In this document: piece after piece, positions 24,201-37,600 of the stretch | Layout: every line of letters begins with the position of its first letter | Position numbering within the stretch: position 1 is the stretch's first letter | Source: Montifringilla adamsi | Taxonomy: Eukaryota; Chordata; Aves; Passeriformes; Passeridae | Assembly (NCBI GenBank): GCA_017590115.1 | Contig: JAGGNK010009114.1 | Span: forward strand, 22,296,662 to 22,360,661 | Direction of reading: 5' to 3' | Length of the DNA: 64,000 nucleotides | Notes under the pieces: generated by a model | Seen by the model: the letters and a program-made list of their open reading frames with translations, nothing else | Databases searched by the model: none | Told to the model about the DNA's origin: nothing | Program-made: the position numbers and the translations under genes

Positions 24201-26607
24201 AAAAAACCTTTCTTCTTGGGTTTGTTTGGCTTTTTTTTTTTTTCCTCCCTGATCTTAGTTACAGTGATAGCAAAAGTACCCACTAACTTTGTTTTGGAAT
24301 AAGTTATCTAATATATGTACTTATAATATTTGGTAACTCATAGTTAATTTAAGAGCAATACTACAAAGATGCAAAATACATTAGAGGTTACTAACAACTT
24401 GAGAGAAATGAGGAAAATGAAGGAAATGTATTTCCCAATTTGAATCTAAAGATCTTGATTTTCTGCCAACTATTTTCTTCTGTCCAGTCCTATTTGCTTT
24501 TGTATATGCACTTTTTCCGCCATAGTTGCTCTGATAATTGTTTCTTCAAAGAACCTATTATCATTGTTGTGGAAGCTCTCTTTGACTTCCAAGTTCTTAG
24601 TGCATTTTTGCTGAATATGCCCAGAACATCATCTTCTAAAATGTTCAGAGTTATCTCAGCCCTTTAGAGAATGCCTGGTGTTTTTGCCCTTGGCAGAAAA
24701 TAAGTCATGTATGGGTTTCTTGGTTTGGTTTTTTTTTTTTTTTCCTTTTTGCCTGCCTGCCCTCCCCCTTAAATTCTGAATACACATTTCCAAGAGTTAA
24801 GGAATTTTCATGTTTGTGATTAGGAGGAGGGCTTAGTTATGACTTGCATGGTAGCTTTCTTTGAAGTAGGACTGGCATGCAGCCATTAATACATTTTCAG
24901 GATAAGGTGTCCACAGTATATTGGCACACACTTGATAAACTGGTCTTTATAAGTTGATTCATTTGACCTCTTATTAAGGGCTGTCTGTAATTTATACAAG
25001 CGGTACTGTTTTGTTTAAATATTGTTGATAAGAAAGATGTTAGGCTGATCAAAGTCAATTAATTCTTCACGGTCATTGTAACAAAGTTCTGTGTATTTTG
25101 TGTCAAAAGATAATTCTGACATAAGCATTAGTAAGATGGTTTTGGTTCCTAACAAATGTGGTGTAACTACTGAGGAATGTAAGGGTTGTTCTAGAGTTAC
25201 CCCCTTCAGGTGCTGTGTCACTGGCAGGACTTTCTTCAAGGACAAACCCGTAGGTAATAAGGATCATGGGGTCAGTACTGTTGGAACTGAAAAGCTCTGT
25301 AGGCCTTTTGGGTAGAGCTGACAGGATATTTCAGAAGTTTCTTCTTTCCTTGAAAAGAAACATCAGCCTTGGTACCCATTTCAAAAATGAAGTAGGCAAT
25401 TCATGGAGGCCTAATGCTTTGCAACATTATAAACATTAACAAGTCCATCAAGCTTTCAAGAAAGAACAAAGGTTGTGAGATTACTATTCAGTCTATATTT
25501 CAGCTGGGGCTTTGAACTGCTTTCTTTCCTGCATTAGAAAATTATTATGTTGATATGAGTGTAAAGAAATTTACTCTTAAGGCTTAGATTGTAACACAAT
25601 GCTCTTTCAACCTTCCTTATATTGACATCGACCCAGGGATACTGTGTTCAATTGTCTGCCTGCAGTTTGGGTTTTACATTGCTGGATTTATTTAATTGTA
25701 CTCCTCCCTGCCTGTTGTTGATGGCTTTTATAGTTGCTTAAGCTTTTTTTAATTAATTTGTAGCTCCATGGGAGATGGGGAGAGCAGAGGAAAATAAATA
25801 GATTTACCTTCTTTTGTGAAACTTCTGGTTTTTGAAGACAGGTGACAAGCCACACAGGAGTGCTCTCTGACAGCTGTGGCAGCAAGAAAATTTAACTGTC
25901 CAGGCTAACCTTTTTGTCAGGCCACTTTGGCAGGAAAAAGGCCTTTCGTGCCTGTCTTCCATGACAGGCTGTATAAGTTGGGTCCCACAGCACTTCACTG
26001 GGCCTTGCATTCAAACTGAGTTTGTGTTGACTGGTTTTGCTTTATCCTCTCATAGCCGTGATATCCTATCACAAGAGAGCATGAAGTGAAGGTTTCTTCA
26101 CTGCAGGGTTTGATTGTTTTTTTATGCATCACTGCTAGATTGTGGTATGAAGAGAACTCAGATTTCTCTGCTTCGCCTGTAGCAAGAATATGCAAACTTG
26201 GTTTGTCAGAGTTAAGCAGTGTGATATTACATGCCTGGGAGTATGGGTTCCTGAGAAACTATTTGGATTTGGCTGAAAATGACTGAGAACTGCAGCTAAA
26301 ATTAGCAGAGATGGTCCACTGCAAGTAAACTGATCCAAGGGAGAGAAAAGCAGAACAAAGTCAAACCAACCCCCTGCTTGTTCAATGCCATTTGCACAAC
26401 TGGTATGGTGATACAAATGTGTGCAGGTTGCACCCTGTGTCTACAGGGCGTTGTTCATGTGCCAGGTTGTGCTGACAGTGCTTTACTTTCTGATGGGCTC
26501 AGAGCACATGAGGAAGTGGAGATTTTGTCTGCTAGCAAAGATGAGGCAGTAGACACTGGTTAAATCACTGGGCAGGGTTTGGTTGTTGGGGTTGTTTTGG
26601 TGTTTTT

Positions 26608-26638
26608 GGGATGTGGGGTTTTTGGGGCATTTTTGGGG
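26608..26638 (+). other. Canonical G-quadruplex motif in intron 1
   Basis: Four guanine runs (26608-26610, 26615-26618, 26624-26627, 26635-26638) with loops of 4, 5 and 7 nt satisfy G3+N1-7 on the plus strand, the inferred coding strand, so it could also form in the pre-mRNA. An additional G4 run at 26588-26591 lies upstream. Confidence 0.75.
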
Positions 26639-29600
26639 TTATATGTGAGGAGTGAAAACTTTGTTTGGTTTTTCTCGTGACATCTTCTATTTTTTCTCAA
26701 ACTGCAGTTGATAAATGTCCCTTCCCAAAGGAATTGGTCTGTAGACTTGTGATTGTCATTGTAACTCAGCCAGGGATAGACAGAAACTTGTTATATAAGA
26801 AGTCAAATATGATGATATTTAATAAGAGGTTTATTCTGCATGGCAAGAATTTAAACTATTGTTTAATTAGGAGGCAAACCACTTACTTTGCCCTCTAGTT
26901 TGTTATGTGTTATGCAGGTTTATGACACTGATTCATATTGCTTATTACAGCTCATAAATGTCACCATTAAATTAGTTAAAATAAGAGTGTTGAAGTGTCT
27001 TGCTGCCATTAGCTACCCAGTTGATTTGGCTTTGATGACAAGTTTGTAGATAAAGCGTGAATTTTAGAGTTGAAGATGCCATAGGACTTGAGTACCATGC
27101 TGCTTGTCATTATGGAGTTAGCCTCTATCTAACAGTTGTAGATAAAACTTATTTTCTGGTCATAGCTACTACTTGCCAGCAGTGGCAGTCAGTGAACTGC
27201 ACCAAGGTTAAAAGCCATGAAAAATTGTGATAATTGTCAGTAAGTCAGTGATGCCACTTCTGGGAACACAGTACCAGTGGGATACTTTCATTGGATATTT
27301 GTGGTTTTGCCCAAATGGCACTCAGTCAAGATGTGGAGCTTAACAATGTGAGCTGAAGTGGCCACTTCTTTAATAGTGCAGCTAATGACTTGCAGATGCA
27401 AGCTATTGTAATATGCTCAAATACTTTACATGTATCCTGGGGTCTGCATCTTGGAAGACTCTTGTCATTGTGAAAAGGAAACCAGGCTGCAGGAGAGACA
27501 GTGATTTTGTTGTGTGGCTTTACACCAATGAATTTCAAAAATTGTCAGGTATTATATACTGTTTATTATTTTTTACATATAGAAAATAAGATATGGGAAT
27601 GTACAAGGAAAGTAGTCCATGGCAGTGACAGAAGAGCTGTCACCTGATCCCAGATCATTTTAAGGAAAGTAAAGCAGCCTGCCAGATACCTTTTGTTTGT
27701 TTGCTTGATGGGTTGCATTTAGAGATGTATGTCTTAAGTGACTGAAAATATGTATTTTTTTAAACCGTCACAATAAACTAGAATGTCACTTTTAGCTAGT
27801 CTCTGTTTGGAGGCAAATCTCCTCTGTTTTTAATAATTTATGTGGAAATTTGTGAAAGATTTAAAATGTGACAGCTCTGAAATAAGAAGATCGATGCTAC
27901 TCTAGTGTGATCTGAGTTGGATTCTGACCTAATTTCTTTTAGTTAGTGATTGGTATAGGACTTGTGGGGTGCACGAGCTTATGACTTTTGGAGATTACTG
28001 ACTGATATTTTTAGGTTACCAGCTAATCCTGTTTAGGAATGGGATTTTCATCTGAAAACAGTCAGCTCCTTAAATTCTTCCTGTTTTAATTTAGCATGAC
28101 AACTGGAAATTGTACAGAAAAAGCAACAGATTGTATGCTCAGTTCACACTGTCTTGTGCTGTGGCTTACTGCTACATGATTATTTTCTGTGTGTACAAGT
28201 TTAAAAAAAATGCTGGTTTTCTTTAATATTTAAATAAAAGTCAAATCTCCCATTGAAGCTGTTCGTTTTGCACATGCTCTAGAAGAGGTATGGGAAAGCA
28301 TTGTGTACACATTGCCCCAAAAATATTCTGAGCCTTTCAGTCTGGTTTTTCCTTACATTGCCTTGTAGCTGTTTGCAAAGCAGCCAGACCACAGCTACAC
28401 TAACAAATGCAAATTCACACTTCCGTTTGCTTATTCAACAACTGTGTTCCATATATAAACACTCTCCTCCAGATGTTTTTCTCCTTGTTAGCAGTACCTT
28501 TCATGTGCTTGTAGAGAGAGCCTTGTTCCTCAATTCCACACTTAGTGAGGGGTTGCCATCTGCTGTGTGTGTGTCTCTTTGGAAGGTAAGCATTTTGTCA
28601 CCTGTTCCTACAGATTGAGACCATAATGGTTTACCAGCCTTATTTATGAGGTCACCTCTGAATTTTTATTCAACTTTGTGAAAAGTGTAAGGAAGCAGAA
28701 AAATAAAGGCTATTGTAGCTTGAATGTTGGAATGTTATGTGGAGGGTTTTAGCTCCTGTAGCTGTTTTATTTCCTTTTTCAATGCCCTTTATGATGGGAA
28801 AGGAAGCCAAACTGAGGTGGAGAGATGAGAATTTGCACTATAAATGTGAAGTATGAGTAACATCATGTAGTATTGACAATAATGTTTAAACTGTGTGGGT
28901 TTTGTTGGTGCCTCGGCATGCTAATATTGATAGGCTTTGCCCATTTCAGTGAAAGGACATGTATTGGACTGAGCTTGATGTGAATTTCTGTGGGTGCCCC
29001 TGCCCCAAGTTTTGCTGCCTCAAAAGAGCTCTTGCAATGCACATTCTATGTACTGAAGCCTGTTCTATTCCCATTGCACAGAGAATTCCCCTAATGGCTT
29101 GGTGAGGTCTTCATCTTTGTGGAAAGAGGGCTGAAGTGAAGGGCTGGGGAGTAGGAGGATGTCGCATTCACGTGGGAGATGTCGTGCCTGATGTGACATC
29201 CCTGCATCCTAGAACCCAGGTACAGTCATGCTGCTGTCTTCTGAAGGCAGAAAAGGTGCAGCTCTGGGGGCACTGTCAGCAGTGAAAGACAGCAAACAGG
29301 TCCCAGGAGTTCTCCCACACAAATCAAGATGAACTTTGCAGGGCTTTTTTCCCCCGTGCTTCCTTCTACAGCAACTCTTGAGAGTTATTGAGGGTGTGTT
29401 TAAGGAAGAAATCAATTCAGCTACTGTTCTTCAACAGCTGTTGGGGTAGAGGGAGCATTATCTCTCACTGAGGCTTTATGTGCTTCTTTTGTCCCTTCAG
29501 AACTGCCTTAACAACTGTCCACATCTGCTTCCTCTTCTTCCTTTTCTCTTCGATTTCCTCTGCAGTTCCCGTTTATCATTTGTGGTTTGTTGTTTTGGTT

Positions 29601-31375
29601 TTTTTTTTTTGCTCCCACAATATAGGAATAAATAATATCAAATATCTGCAGGACTTGATTGACTTGTGTTTCTTAAATCTGAAAAAGCTGAAATTGTAGA
29701 GATTTGGTAAACTTACTCAATAATTTCTCTGAAGCTGATTTGAATATTATAAATCACACAGAGCTTCAGCTTTCTGCTCTTTACTTACCTTGCAGCAGTC
29801 GCATGGAAGAGACAATACTGCCTACATACTCAAGTTCTTTGGATAATTAATTTACTTTATTTTTAATTACCCAGATTTTAAGGTATCAAAAGGGGACTGT
29901 TTGTGGGAATGGTTTTAACTTAATTTGTATGCATGGGATAAGCACATTCATTACACTAGTGGAGACTTGCATTGATTTAAGAGGTCCTAGTCAAGTTTTA
30001 CTCACTTTGAGCCAATTCCTGAAGAGTACATATATGCATGGATACTCGGTAAACAGACATTTTAAAGCAGAACTTAGAAGTCTTACTCGTAAGGCAACTC
30101 AGACAAACCAGAATCCTTTTCTGAGGATGAAAGTACCTGGAGAAAGGTACTAGGAAGGTAGCCAGTGGGAAGGTCTTTAAAAGAGACCTGAAATTAGGTG
30201 TACTGTATTCTGGTGTTGCCTTAACTTAAATGTGAGAATTGACCAAGCTTGTCTTTAATCACTTGGGATGAAAGTAGATGCTTTTCACGCACTTGCTTTA
30301 TGATATTTTGCAGTGTATTCTGGGTCTGTCGGGGAAACAGAATGAGTTTGATAGTAACCTGGATAAAATTTCATTGATAAAATGCTGTAATTATAGAAAG
30401 CTGTTGAATGGAAGAATGTCCCTGGCTATCCTTTCCTTCATACTGGATATATGGTTCTTTCAAAGCATTTTCAAAAGACTTTTATCATTTACTCAGATAA
30501 AGGCAGCCAAGATTTCAGGCCAAAATACATTTACTTGCGTGTTAGAAATTGTGTTGATGAAGGAATGCTTATTGCTTGGAGGAAAAAAAAAGGTTTTGCA
30601 AGATTTTAATGGCTTTTTGTAGTAAAAGGTTGCAAGATTTGTAGTATTGGATCCAAAATTCTTTATCTGTATGGGTTGTTTGTAAAAACCAACTGTGCAT
30701 AAATCAATTAAGATGCTTGGAATAGGTATTTGAAGCATGAAACTTACTAATTTAGTCTTTGAAGTTCTAGTAAGCCTTTAAAAGCCTATACAGTGTACCA
30801 GCTTGGTACCTTGGACTGTGTCTCCAATGTGTATGTTCTCATTTGGTTGACTTTTACCGCTGCTGTTGTTGCTGACTCTGAGTTTGGTTACATACAGACT
30901 TAATGTTGATGCTGTTCTTTGGTATTTACAACTGTGTTGAAAATATTTCACTTACAGCAGATCAAGATGGGCAAATGTAGGCTTATGGTAGTAATAATTA
31001 ATTCAAGTGTGAGAAGCATCAAAATACCTTGTTTTTTTAAAACACTTTCAGAGTTAACAACACATTTGAAACTGTTAAGACAATTATAAATTGTGCTTAA
31101 CTCCTGAGTCATTTTATGCTTGCCACTCTATGTTATTCTGTATTACAAGTACCATATCTATGTGAGGAATAGTATTTGGTTTTTCACAGATGATGCTATG
31201 CTAACAGGAATATTAACTAAATTCCACAATGTTTGTGGATACTTCTAGAATTCCCATGTTAATGTGCACCACTTTGGGCGCTGTGTCTGGATTGAAGTGT
31301 TCAGCTTTGAGTGGTTTTCCACTCTGTCAAAATGAGTTGCCTTGTCTACTTAACTTTTGACTGGAGAAGTTACAC

Positions 31376-31560
31376 CTGTAAGGGACTGCAGCATCTGGCA
31401 TGGGATGAGAGGCTGAGAGAGCTGGGACTCTCCAACCCAGAGAAGAGAAACTTTGGGGGGAGATCTTACTATTTTTTTCATCAATGTCAGATTGGGGAGG
31501 GGTAGAGAAAACAGGGACAGTCTCCTCCTGATGGTGCTCCATGAAAAGATGAGCTGTTTT
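31376..31560 (+). mobile_element. CR1 LINE fragment, sense orientation
   Basis: Contains GAGAGGCTGAGAGAGCTGGGACTC, then CCAACCCAGAGAAGAGAAACTTTGGGG and GGAGATCTTA, the well-known CR1 block encoding the RT C-terminal region (RLRELGLxxPEKRxxxGD-like; here ERLRELGLSNPEKRNF is still readable in the plus strand). It loses similarity toward 31560 and lacks the 3' terminal motif. Confidence 0.85.
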
Positions 31561-32619
31561 AAAATAAAATTTAAAGATGAATTTGCTCTATATGTTTCTT
31601 GTATAATCCACAGGTCTGTCAGTGTGTACTATCACAAACCTTGTAATACTTGTTTGAATTACTTGAATTGTTTGATGGACTTAATTAATCCCTCACAAAG
31701 CCAAATAAAAAGTTTACAGCAATGGAGAAAAACATCATCTAAACCTAAAACCAGAACACAGATAAAAGGCCTTGTTGTATTTTAATAGTAAATTTTAAAG
31801 TAGAAGTATTGACTGTGTGCTGGATGAGATTTATGTGATGGTGGCTCAGTGTGTCAGTAGACTAAGGCAATTAAATACTTAGGAAGGATAAGGGGAGGTC
31901 AACTGCCATTTTATAAGCTGGATATGAAATCCTACACTGTTAAAAAAAGTCTTGCTTTTATGCAAGCTACCACTTAACAGGTGTTGGAAAACAAGGACAC
32001 TTTTTGTATTGAGAAAGACCATGTTCATGTTCAGCCAAATGAATGATTTCTTTAAGAAGTTGAAAGTAGGTTTTTGATTTTTTTTTTCCCCCAATCTTTC
32101 TTTCTTTTTTTTTTTTTTTTTTTTTCAAAAACAGAAATTGAAAGAGATGCTCAGTCACTTTGCAAGGCTGTAACAATGGGTCATTGCCAGGCACTGCAGT
32201 AGGAGTTAAGGATGATGGAGAGATCTGGCACAATGCTGAAAACAGAAATGTAAAGAGAGAAATGCTGATTTGGGGTCAAACTTTTCCTTTCACTTCTTCA
32301 AGGAGTACATTGTTAAAGATCCTTTATAAAAAGAGACCTGAGTGCATTCAGTGGGTGGGTTAGCCACTCAATGTACTATGTTTTATTTTCCTAAATGAAA
32401 CTATCTTCTACTTTCACTACTTAAGAAAGAGGGGAGGGGGGAAAGGAACAAAAATGCAAGAGTGGAGGTGATTTTATAGTAGTTTTCATTTTCTCTGTAC
32501 TGTAAATGAATGCACTTTCACTTTGAGTAACATCATTTAGATGGATTTCTGAGTGATGGAAATTATGCCCTCTTAAAGTGCTGCAAGCCATTATGATTTA
32601 TTTTTTTGTAGCTGACAAG
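31561..32619. other. Inferred intron 1, no exon seen
   Basis: AT-rich interval between two CR1 fragments, including a T-rich segment from about 32068 to 32125. No gene or regulatory element recognised. Confidence 0.5.
32105..32125. repeat. Poly-T tract (21 T)
   Basis: Uninterrupted run of T preceded by a pyrimidine-rich stretch (32071-32104). Simple repeat; length uncertain in any assembly. Confidence 0.95.
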
Positions 32620-32745
32620 TTCACCTCTAAACCATGTCCCTAAGAGCCATATCCATGTGACATTTCCATCCCTGAGGAATGGTGGCTCCCCCACTTCCCA
32701 GGGCAGCCTGTGCCAGTGCTTGACAACCCTGTCAGTGATCACCCA
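32620..32745 (-). mobile_element. CR1 LINE fragment, antisense orientation
   Basis: Plus-strand blocks ACCATGTCCCTAAG, CCATCCCTGAGGAATGGTGGCTCC, CCACTTCCCAGGGCAGCCTGTGCCAGTG and TGACAACCCTGTCAGTG are the reverse complement of the CR1 segment around 'GGAACAGGCTGCCCAGGGAAGTGG'. Both ends are truncated. It does not code for anything. Confidence 0.88.
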
Positions 32746-33473
32746 TTCACCTGCTTCTACTGTTAACTAAATCTACTTCAGTTTGCAGAGGATAAAAGGC
32801 TTTCCAAGGTTTGTCTTCTCATCTCTGTCTCCTTACCTTGACTGCAGCCTGGGCTGGGTCCCTGTGGGCTGTCACTGTCACCGTGCCATCAGCTGTGCAG
32901 TGCTGAGGAGTTCTAAGGGAGCACAGCAGCAGTCCCTGCCTGCTGCAGCCTCTGCAGGGTCCTTGTCAGGCTTCTCCTGTGTCATGAAGACCACGTTTCT
33001 AAGCAGTGTGAACTCCTGAAACAGCAATAAATCACCTTGCAGGGGGCCCAGCATTTTGGTGCACAAGTCCTGGCTGTGATGTCTGTATTTATTGAGTTTA
33101 TTATGATTCTGGAGGACCTGAGGAAGTTGTAATACTATTAGGTCTTCAGATTTGAGTGACTGACCCAGTAAAACTTTTTCTGAACTAACTGGAGACAGAA
33201 ATGTGCAGTGTTCCTAAACTCTGCTGTCCCATCTGCCTGTGAGTTAAATGAGTCCTGTCCTGGAAGGTCAGTCTGTCCTGCTTGTGAGCCACATTTTTAT
33301 TCCATCTGTTAATATGAATGTTCTGAAGATGATGCCAAGAAAGATTTTACTAAATATACACACTTTTTAATGGGAATAGATAGTCCTTGAAGTGATCACG
33401 TTCTTTTCTGAATACCACAATTAAACAGATTTTGACCACCCTCTCTCAAAAGTCAAGTGCTGGAAAATGAATT
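32746..33473. other. Inferred intron 1, no exon seen
   Basis: The first 350 bp are richer in G+C than the neighbourhood (CTGCAGCC-type strings near 32830-32960) and may belong to a repeat I do not know. The rest is AT-rich. No splice-flanked coding segment is visible. Confidence 0.45.
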
Positions 33474-33685
33474 CACACATATATGTATATATGTGTGTGT
33501 GTGTGTATATGTATATATAGATATATATGTGTGTGTGTGAATATGTGTGTATGTATATATATGTGTGTGTGTGTATATATTTACTTTCACACACATATAT
33601 GTATATATGTGTGTGTGTGTATATATGTATATATAGATATATATGTGTGTGTGTGAGTATGTGTGTATATATATTTACTTTTGCT
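33474..33685. repeat. Compound TG/TA microsatellite duplicated as a ~116-bp unit
   Basis: Alternating (TG)n, (TA)n and CA blocks. The whole pattern, from CACACATATATGTATATATG through TATAGATATATATG to TTTACTTTC, occurs twice: the first copy starts at about 33476 and the second about 116 bp later; the second copy ends with TTTACTTTT near 33682 and is about 22 bp shorter. The long open frames on both strands here are artefacts of the dinucleotide repeat. Alternating purine-pyrimidine DNA of this type can adopt Z-DNA or cruciform forms. Confidence 0.95.
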
Positions 33686-34600
33686 TCAGTCTTCTTCATT
33701 CATTATGATAGTCTATTTTACTATAGAATATACGGTACATTATTATATTAATATATAATATCAGTTATGAAGGTATTTATCCTCATAACATATAAAATGC
33801 ACCACTATAAAAATATCTTAAATTCAGGTGCTAAACTGATACAATATAAAATGGCAGAGCTGTAAACTTCAATTTCTTTTTATGAGGAAAATCGGGAATA
33901 TGTAAATCTTAAAATGCAAGTCTCTTATTTTTTTCCATGTTTAAATCACAAAGAGTACCTGAAATGATAACTTTCAGTACCAATATTCAAATCTCAAACT
34001 TTTCTTAGTCTCATGAGTTCTTGTTACAGCTATGATTTATATTTCCAAATGTAGCAACTACAATATTTCAAATCCTGAAAAAATTTTATTTCCCTCCCTC
34101 TTTAACACATTAAGAAGGATGTGGAGAAGGAGAAAGAAGAAATAAGCTGGTGCTGAAAAATTCCAGCCTCACTCCTACTCTTTTATAAATTGCTGTTAGT
34201 ATTCCTGTCTCCATGTGTGAGCCCGAGGTCTAAGCTTGAGATTTAAGCTATAAACAGAGATGAGATAATTTTGTACAGGAATAAATGTGCACAGATGGAG
34301 ATAATCAGAAGTGACTTAAATGTGTGGGCTTTTCTGGAGGTGCCAAAAGCCCACCACACCACACTGACGTTGATGGGGACTACAGGTGTGAATTATGCTC
34401 AGCCATACCCCAAGTCTGCTTTGTAGAAGGTGTTCAGACACCTACAGGACTACCCAGGAGTGTCTCATTAAGTGTTGTGGGAGTTAGTTGGGTATTTGGG
34501 CTTGTTCATAAATCTCTTAGATGCCTCTTTGCATATTTATTGAGATTTCTTTAAAATTCTTGCCGTGCTGTTGACAGTTGCCATAATTAAAGTGACTTTA

Positions 34601-34628
34601 TTTTTTTTTTTTAATCTCCCCCCCCCCC
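34601..34628. repeat. T12 tract followed by C11 homopolymer
   Basis: A T run (34601-34612) is followed by TTAATCT-like spacer bases and an 11-base C run (34618-34628), ending in CGCTTG. On the minus strand the C run is G11. Homopolymer length is prone to error. Confidence 0.85.
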
Positions 34629-37600
34629 GCTTGTCTTATAGTTCTCAGTTAATTAAAAGAAATCCTAATGTTGTAGGCTCAAGGGTAAAAACAACAAAAA
34701 CTTTCAAGGACAGTACTTTGCATAACATGAAGGATCTCTCTAGGCTTCTTTAACCTGTTGGATACATTAAAATTCAGGAACAGGACCCTTTGTGCTTTAA
34801 AAGTCTTAATGATAAATGCAAAAAGAAGCCTTTTTAAAGTAAAAATAACACTTCTGTAGATACACCTCTGAGACATCAATTCTTTGAAAGGCAAAACATT
34901 TTAGAAACTGTTAACAAATTCTGAGCATTTTTTTTATTGACAGTCATCTGGCTTGACTGACAAAAACCCCCTTATTTTTCTTTGTGTTACTTCCATTTAA
35001 GGCCCACTTCTGTAGTAAAGGAAGATGTTGGTATTGGCAGAGATTCAGATTTTTTTCTCACTCCTTAATAGTTATAGTGATTAAATGTGGATAGTAACAG
35101 AGCTTTTGATTTAAGAAAAAAACCCCGTAAATCAGTATTAATTTTGCAATGACATACTCTTGCATGTAAATCCTCTATTGCACAGCAAGCCTCCATTACG
35201 CTAATAAATCAAACTTCATATTCTTGAAGTGGTTTCCATCTCCATTCCCACTCTTTCCTAGCCACAGTAGCAGCCTCTCTTTCCAAATTCTGAATGTGAG
35301 AATATTAAAAATAAGAATAAAAAGGCAGAAAACCCCCAAGCGTAAGTCTTGCAGAGTTTTGACACACTTTGTGTGAGGTATAGCCTGTCATGTAACATAA
35401 ATGTTTTAACAGGCAAACACACCTCCCCGCTTTCTAGTCTGAGTTTAGTAAAAAAGGATTTTTCTCTGGCCTTGCTGTGCTGACAGCTCCCTGTATTCTC
35501 CTGTACACACTGGTCTGACCGTGTTCCCCTTGCCCATCCTTTGCTCCCCTCCTGTTCCCCCACTGAAACATCATCATTTTGTCTTCACATTCCCTGTCCC
35601 CATCCTCCTCCCCCAGCAGGGTTTGGGAGGTTTCCTACCTCCCCCAGGCCTCGTGCTGCCCACGGTAGCTTTGCCTGTAGATCCACTCTGTGAAAACCAT
35701 CTTTTTGCTTTCTGCCTTCTTCCTCCCAGACACGGGTGAAAAATCTCCCTTTAATCTCTGCAAAGCCTGTCCGTTCTCAGATCTCGTCTGAGAACTCTGC
35801 TCTGCTGGGATGCCTACAGGACAAGAAGGAGCTGAGGCTCTCACTCTTGTTAGCAATGCTTCCTGAGCTTTGTTTCTTTGTGGTCCAGTCCATTCCCGTC
35901 TCTGGTTGCATGGCTTGGTTGCTGGGCACAAGACAGAACTTTGTCCTTGGTATCAGAGTGAGCAAAGTCTCCCAATCCTTGAGCAGGATTTACTGCAGTG
36001 CAAATACCAGTCTGGAGAGGTAGGTGTGGCTTTAAAAACCCTTTCTGTGTGATAGGAGGTGTTCACTGCGTACCTCGGTGAAATCCAGCGTTGACAAGGA
36101 GGGAGCTGTGGTAATTTTCCTCTTGGTTTTAAATTTCTTTTGTTGTTCTGTGGCCTATACTGTATTGTCCAGTTTGATGCATTTAGGTACCTAGAATCTG
36201 ACTTTCCAGACAGGAAAATACACAGAAGGGTTGCAGTTTGACTTGTGAAAAATATGGCCAGGATTGTGGGGCTTTTGTGATTCTCAGGAAATGCATTTAC
36301 ATGTTTATATTATTTCACACATATATGTTACTTGAGCTGTGGTGTGTCCTTGTAATTTCATTTTATATATTGACTTAAAACCTCTTGACAATTTAGCCCT
36401 TAACAATACTGCTGGACAAGCTAGTTTTCTCCTCCTGCTTTAATTGAAAGCTTAGGTCAAATGGAGATGAATGCATTGTCTGTGTCACTGGAATTGGTAA
36501 CGAGACTTACCTTCTTACAAATTCTATGCATTTTATTTCCCTTGAATTCTGATTATGTTGTAAATGGTACATGAGGCAATGTATTTTGTTGAAAACTGGG
36601 GGTTACTACTTTTCTTTGCCTCAATTCATTCTTTTTTTTGTTTGGGTTTTTGTTTTACTCTGTTTTAGCTGGTCCCATTTGTTTGCTTTTCTTGAAAAAT
36701 TGCACAACAGGTATTTAATTTCATATTCTTTCCAAACCTGAGCTTCCAAAACTTTCTTGCCATATTGCAATAAAAAAACAAACATCCTTCAGCAAAGGAT
36801 GAAGAATAGAAAATGTTAGTGAATATATTTTTATTTAAAATAAATTTAATTCAGTAGATGACTTTTTTTTGTATGCAACGCTAAGTTTAAAAATGAATTC
36901 TTGTCAAGGTTCTTGAATAAAAATTGTGGGATGTCTTCATGCCTTTCTCTTTTTGAAAGGGAAAAGCTCTCTGTTCTTGTTCTTTAAAAGCTACTTCCTT
37001 GGAATTGGCTGTAGTGTGGGGAGGTTTTTTTGCTAGTGATTTTGCTGACATTTCTCTAAGTCTTGCTTGCTTGCATTTTTAATCTTCCTGATGTTTATTT
37101 GCTTGCAGTGTTCACAATGTCACTTCAGTTTTGCTCATAAAACTTCTTAGGCACTTATCTTTCACCGACTGCTAATGTTAGATCTGGGTTATTTGTGGTT
37201 CCTGCTTTGTCCTTCAAACTCCTTCCTTCTCCCTATTGTCCAAAAAATAGAAATGTTGACTTAAGTGGAGGAAAATGCCAATCTGCCATATTTTATTTTT
37301 CATTACCATGCAGTCTGAAAGATGGTTTTTTTTCTGTATTTTTGTAAAGCAGATTTTGCAAGAAGTCCTGTATGGTGTTTTTTTCTTTAATTGCTATATA
37401 CACAGGCCAAATATGTTGTGCATTGATTTATTTTTTTTTTGCCCCACTAAATTTATTATTTTAAAGTGATGAAAGTGTTCTTATTTGATGGGTGAGAGTT
37501 GCCTCAGAAATGGCTGACCTTCAGGGAAGAATGAGATTTTTTTATTAATGAAGATTTGACTCTAGTGCATTATAATACTTGAAAACTAAATCATGAGAGC

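Larger units (their letters stand above)
19161..31375. other. Inferred intron 1, central part; no exon seen
   Basis: About 12 kb without a supportable exon or recognisable transposon. It includes GT-rich, guanine-run sequence at 21361-21463, a GC-richer open segment on the minus strand at 22992-23255 (87 codons, Ala/Glu/Leu-rich, unrecognised), a candidate conserved block at about 23690-24200, poly-T tracts near 24230 and 24730, and the canonical G4 motif at 26608-26638. Most of the rest is featureless AT-rich DNA. Confidence 0.5.

Noticed and set aside
33421..33751. Tyr/Ile/His and Val/Cys-rich frames of 92 and 74 codons
   Set aside because: They are translations of the TG/TA dinucleotide repeat.
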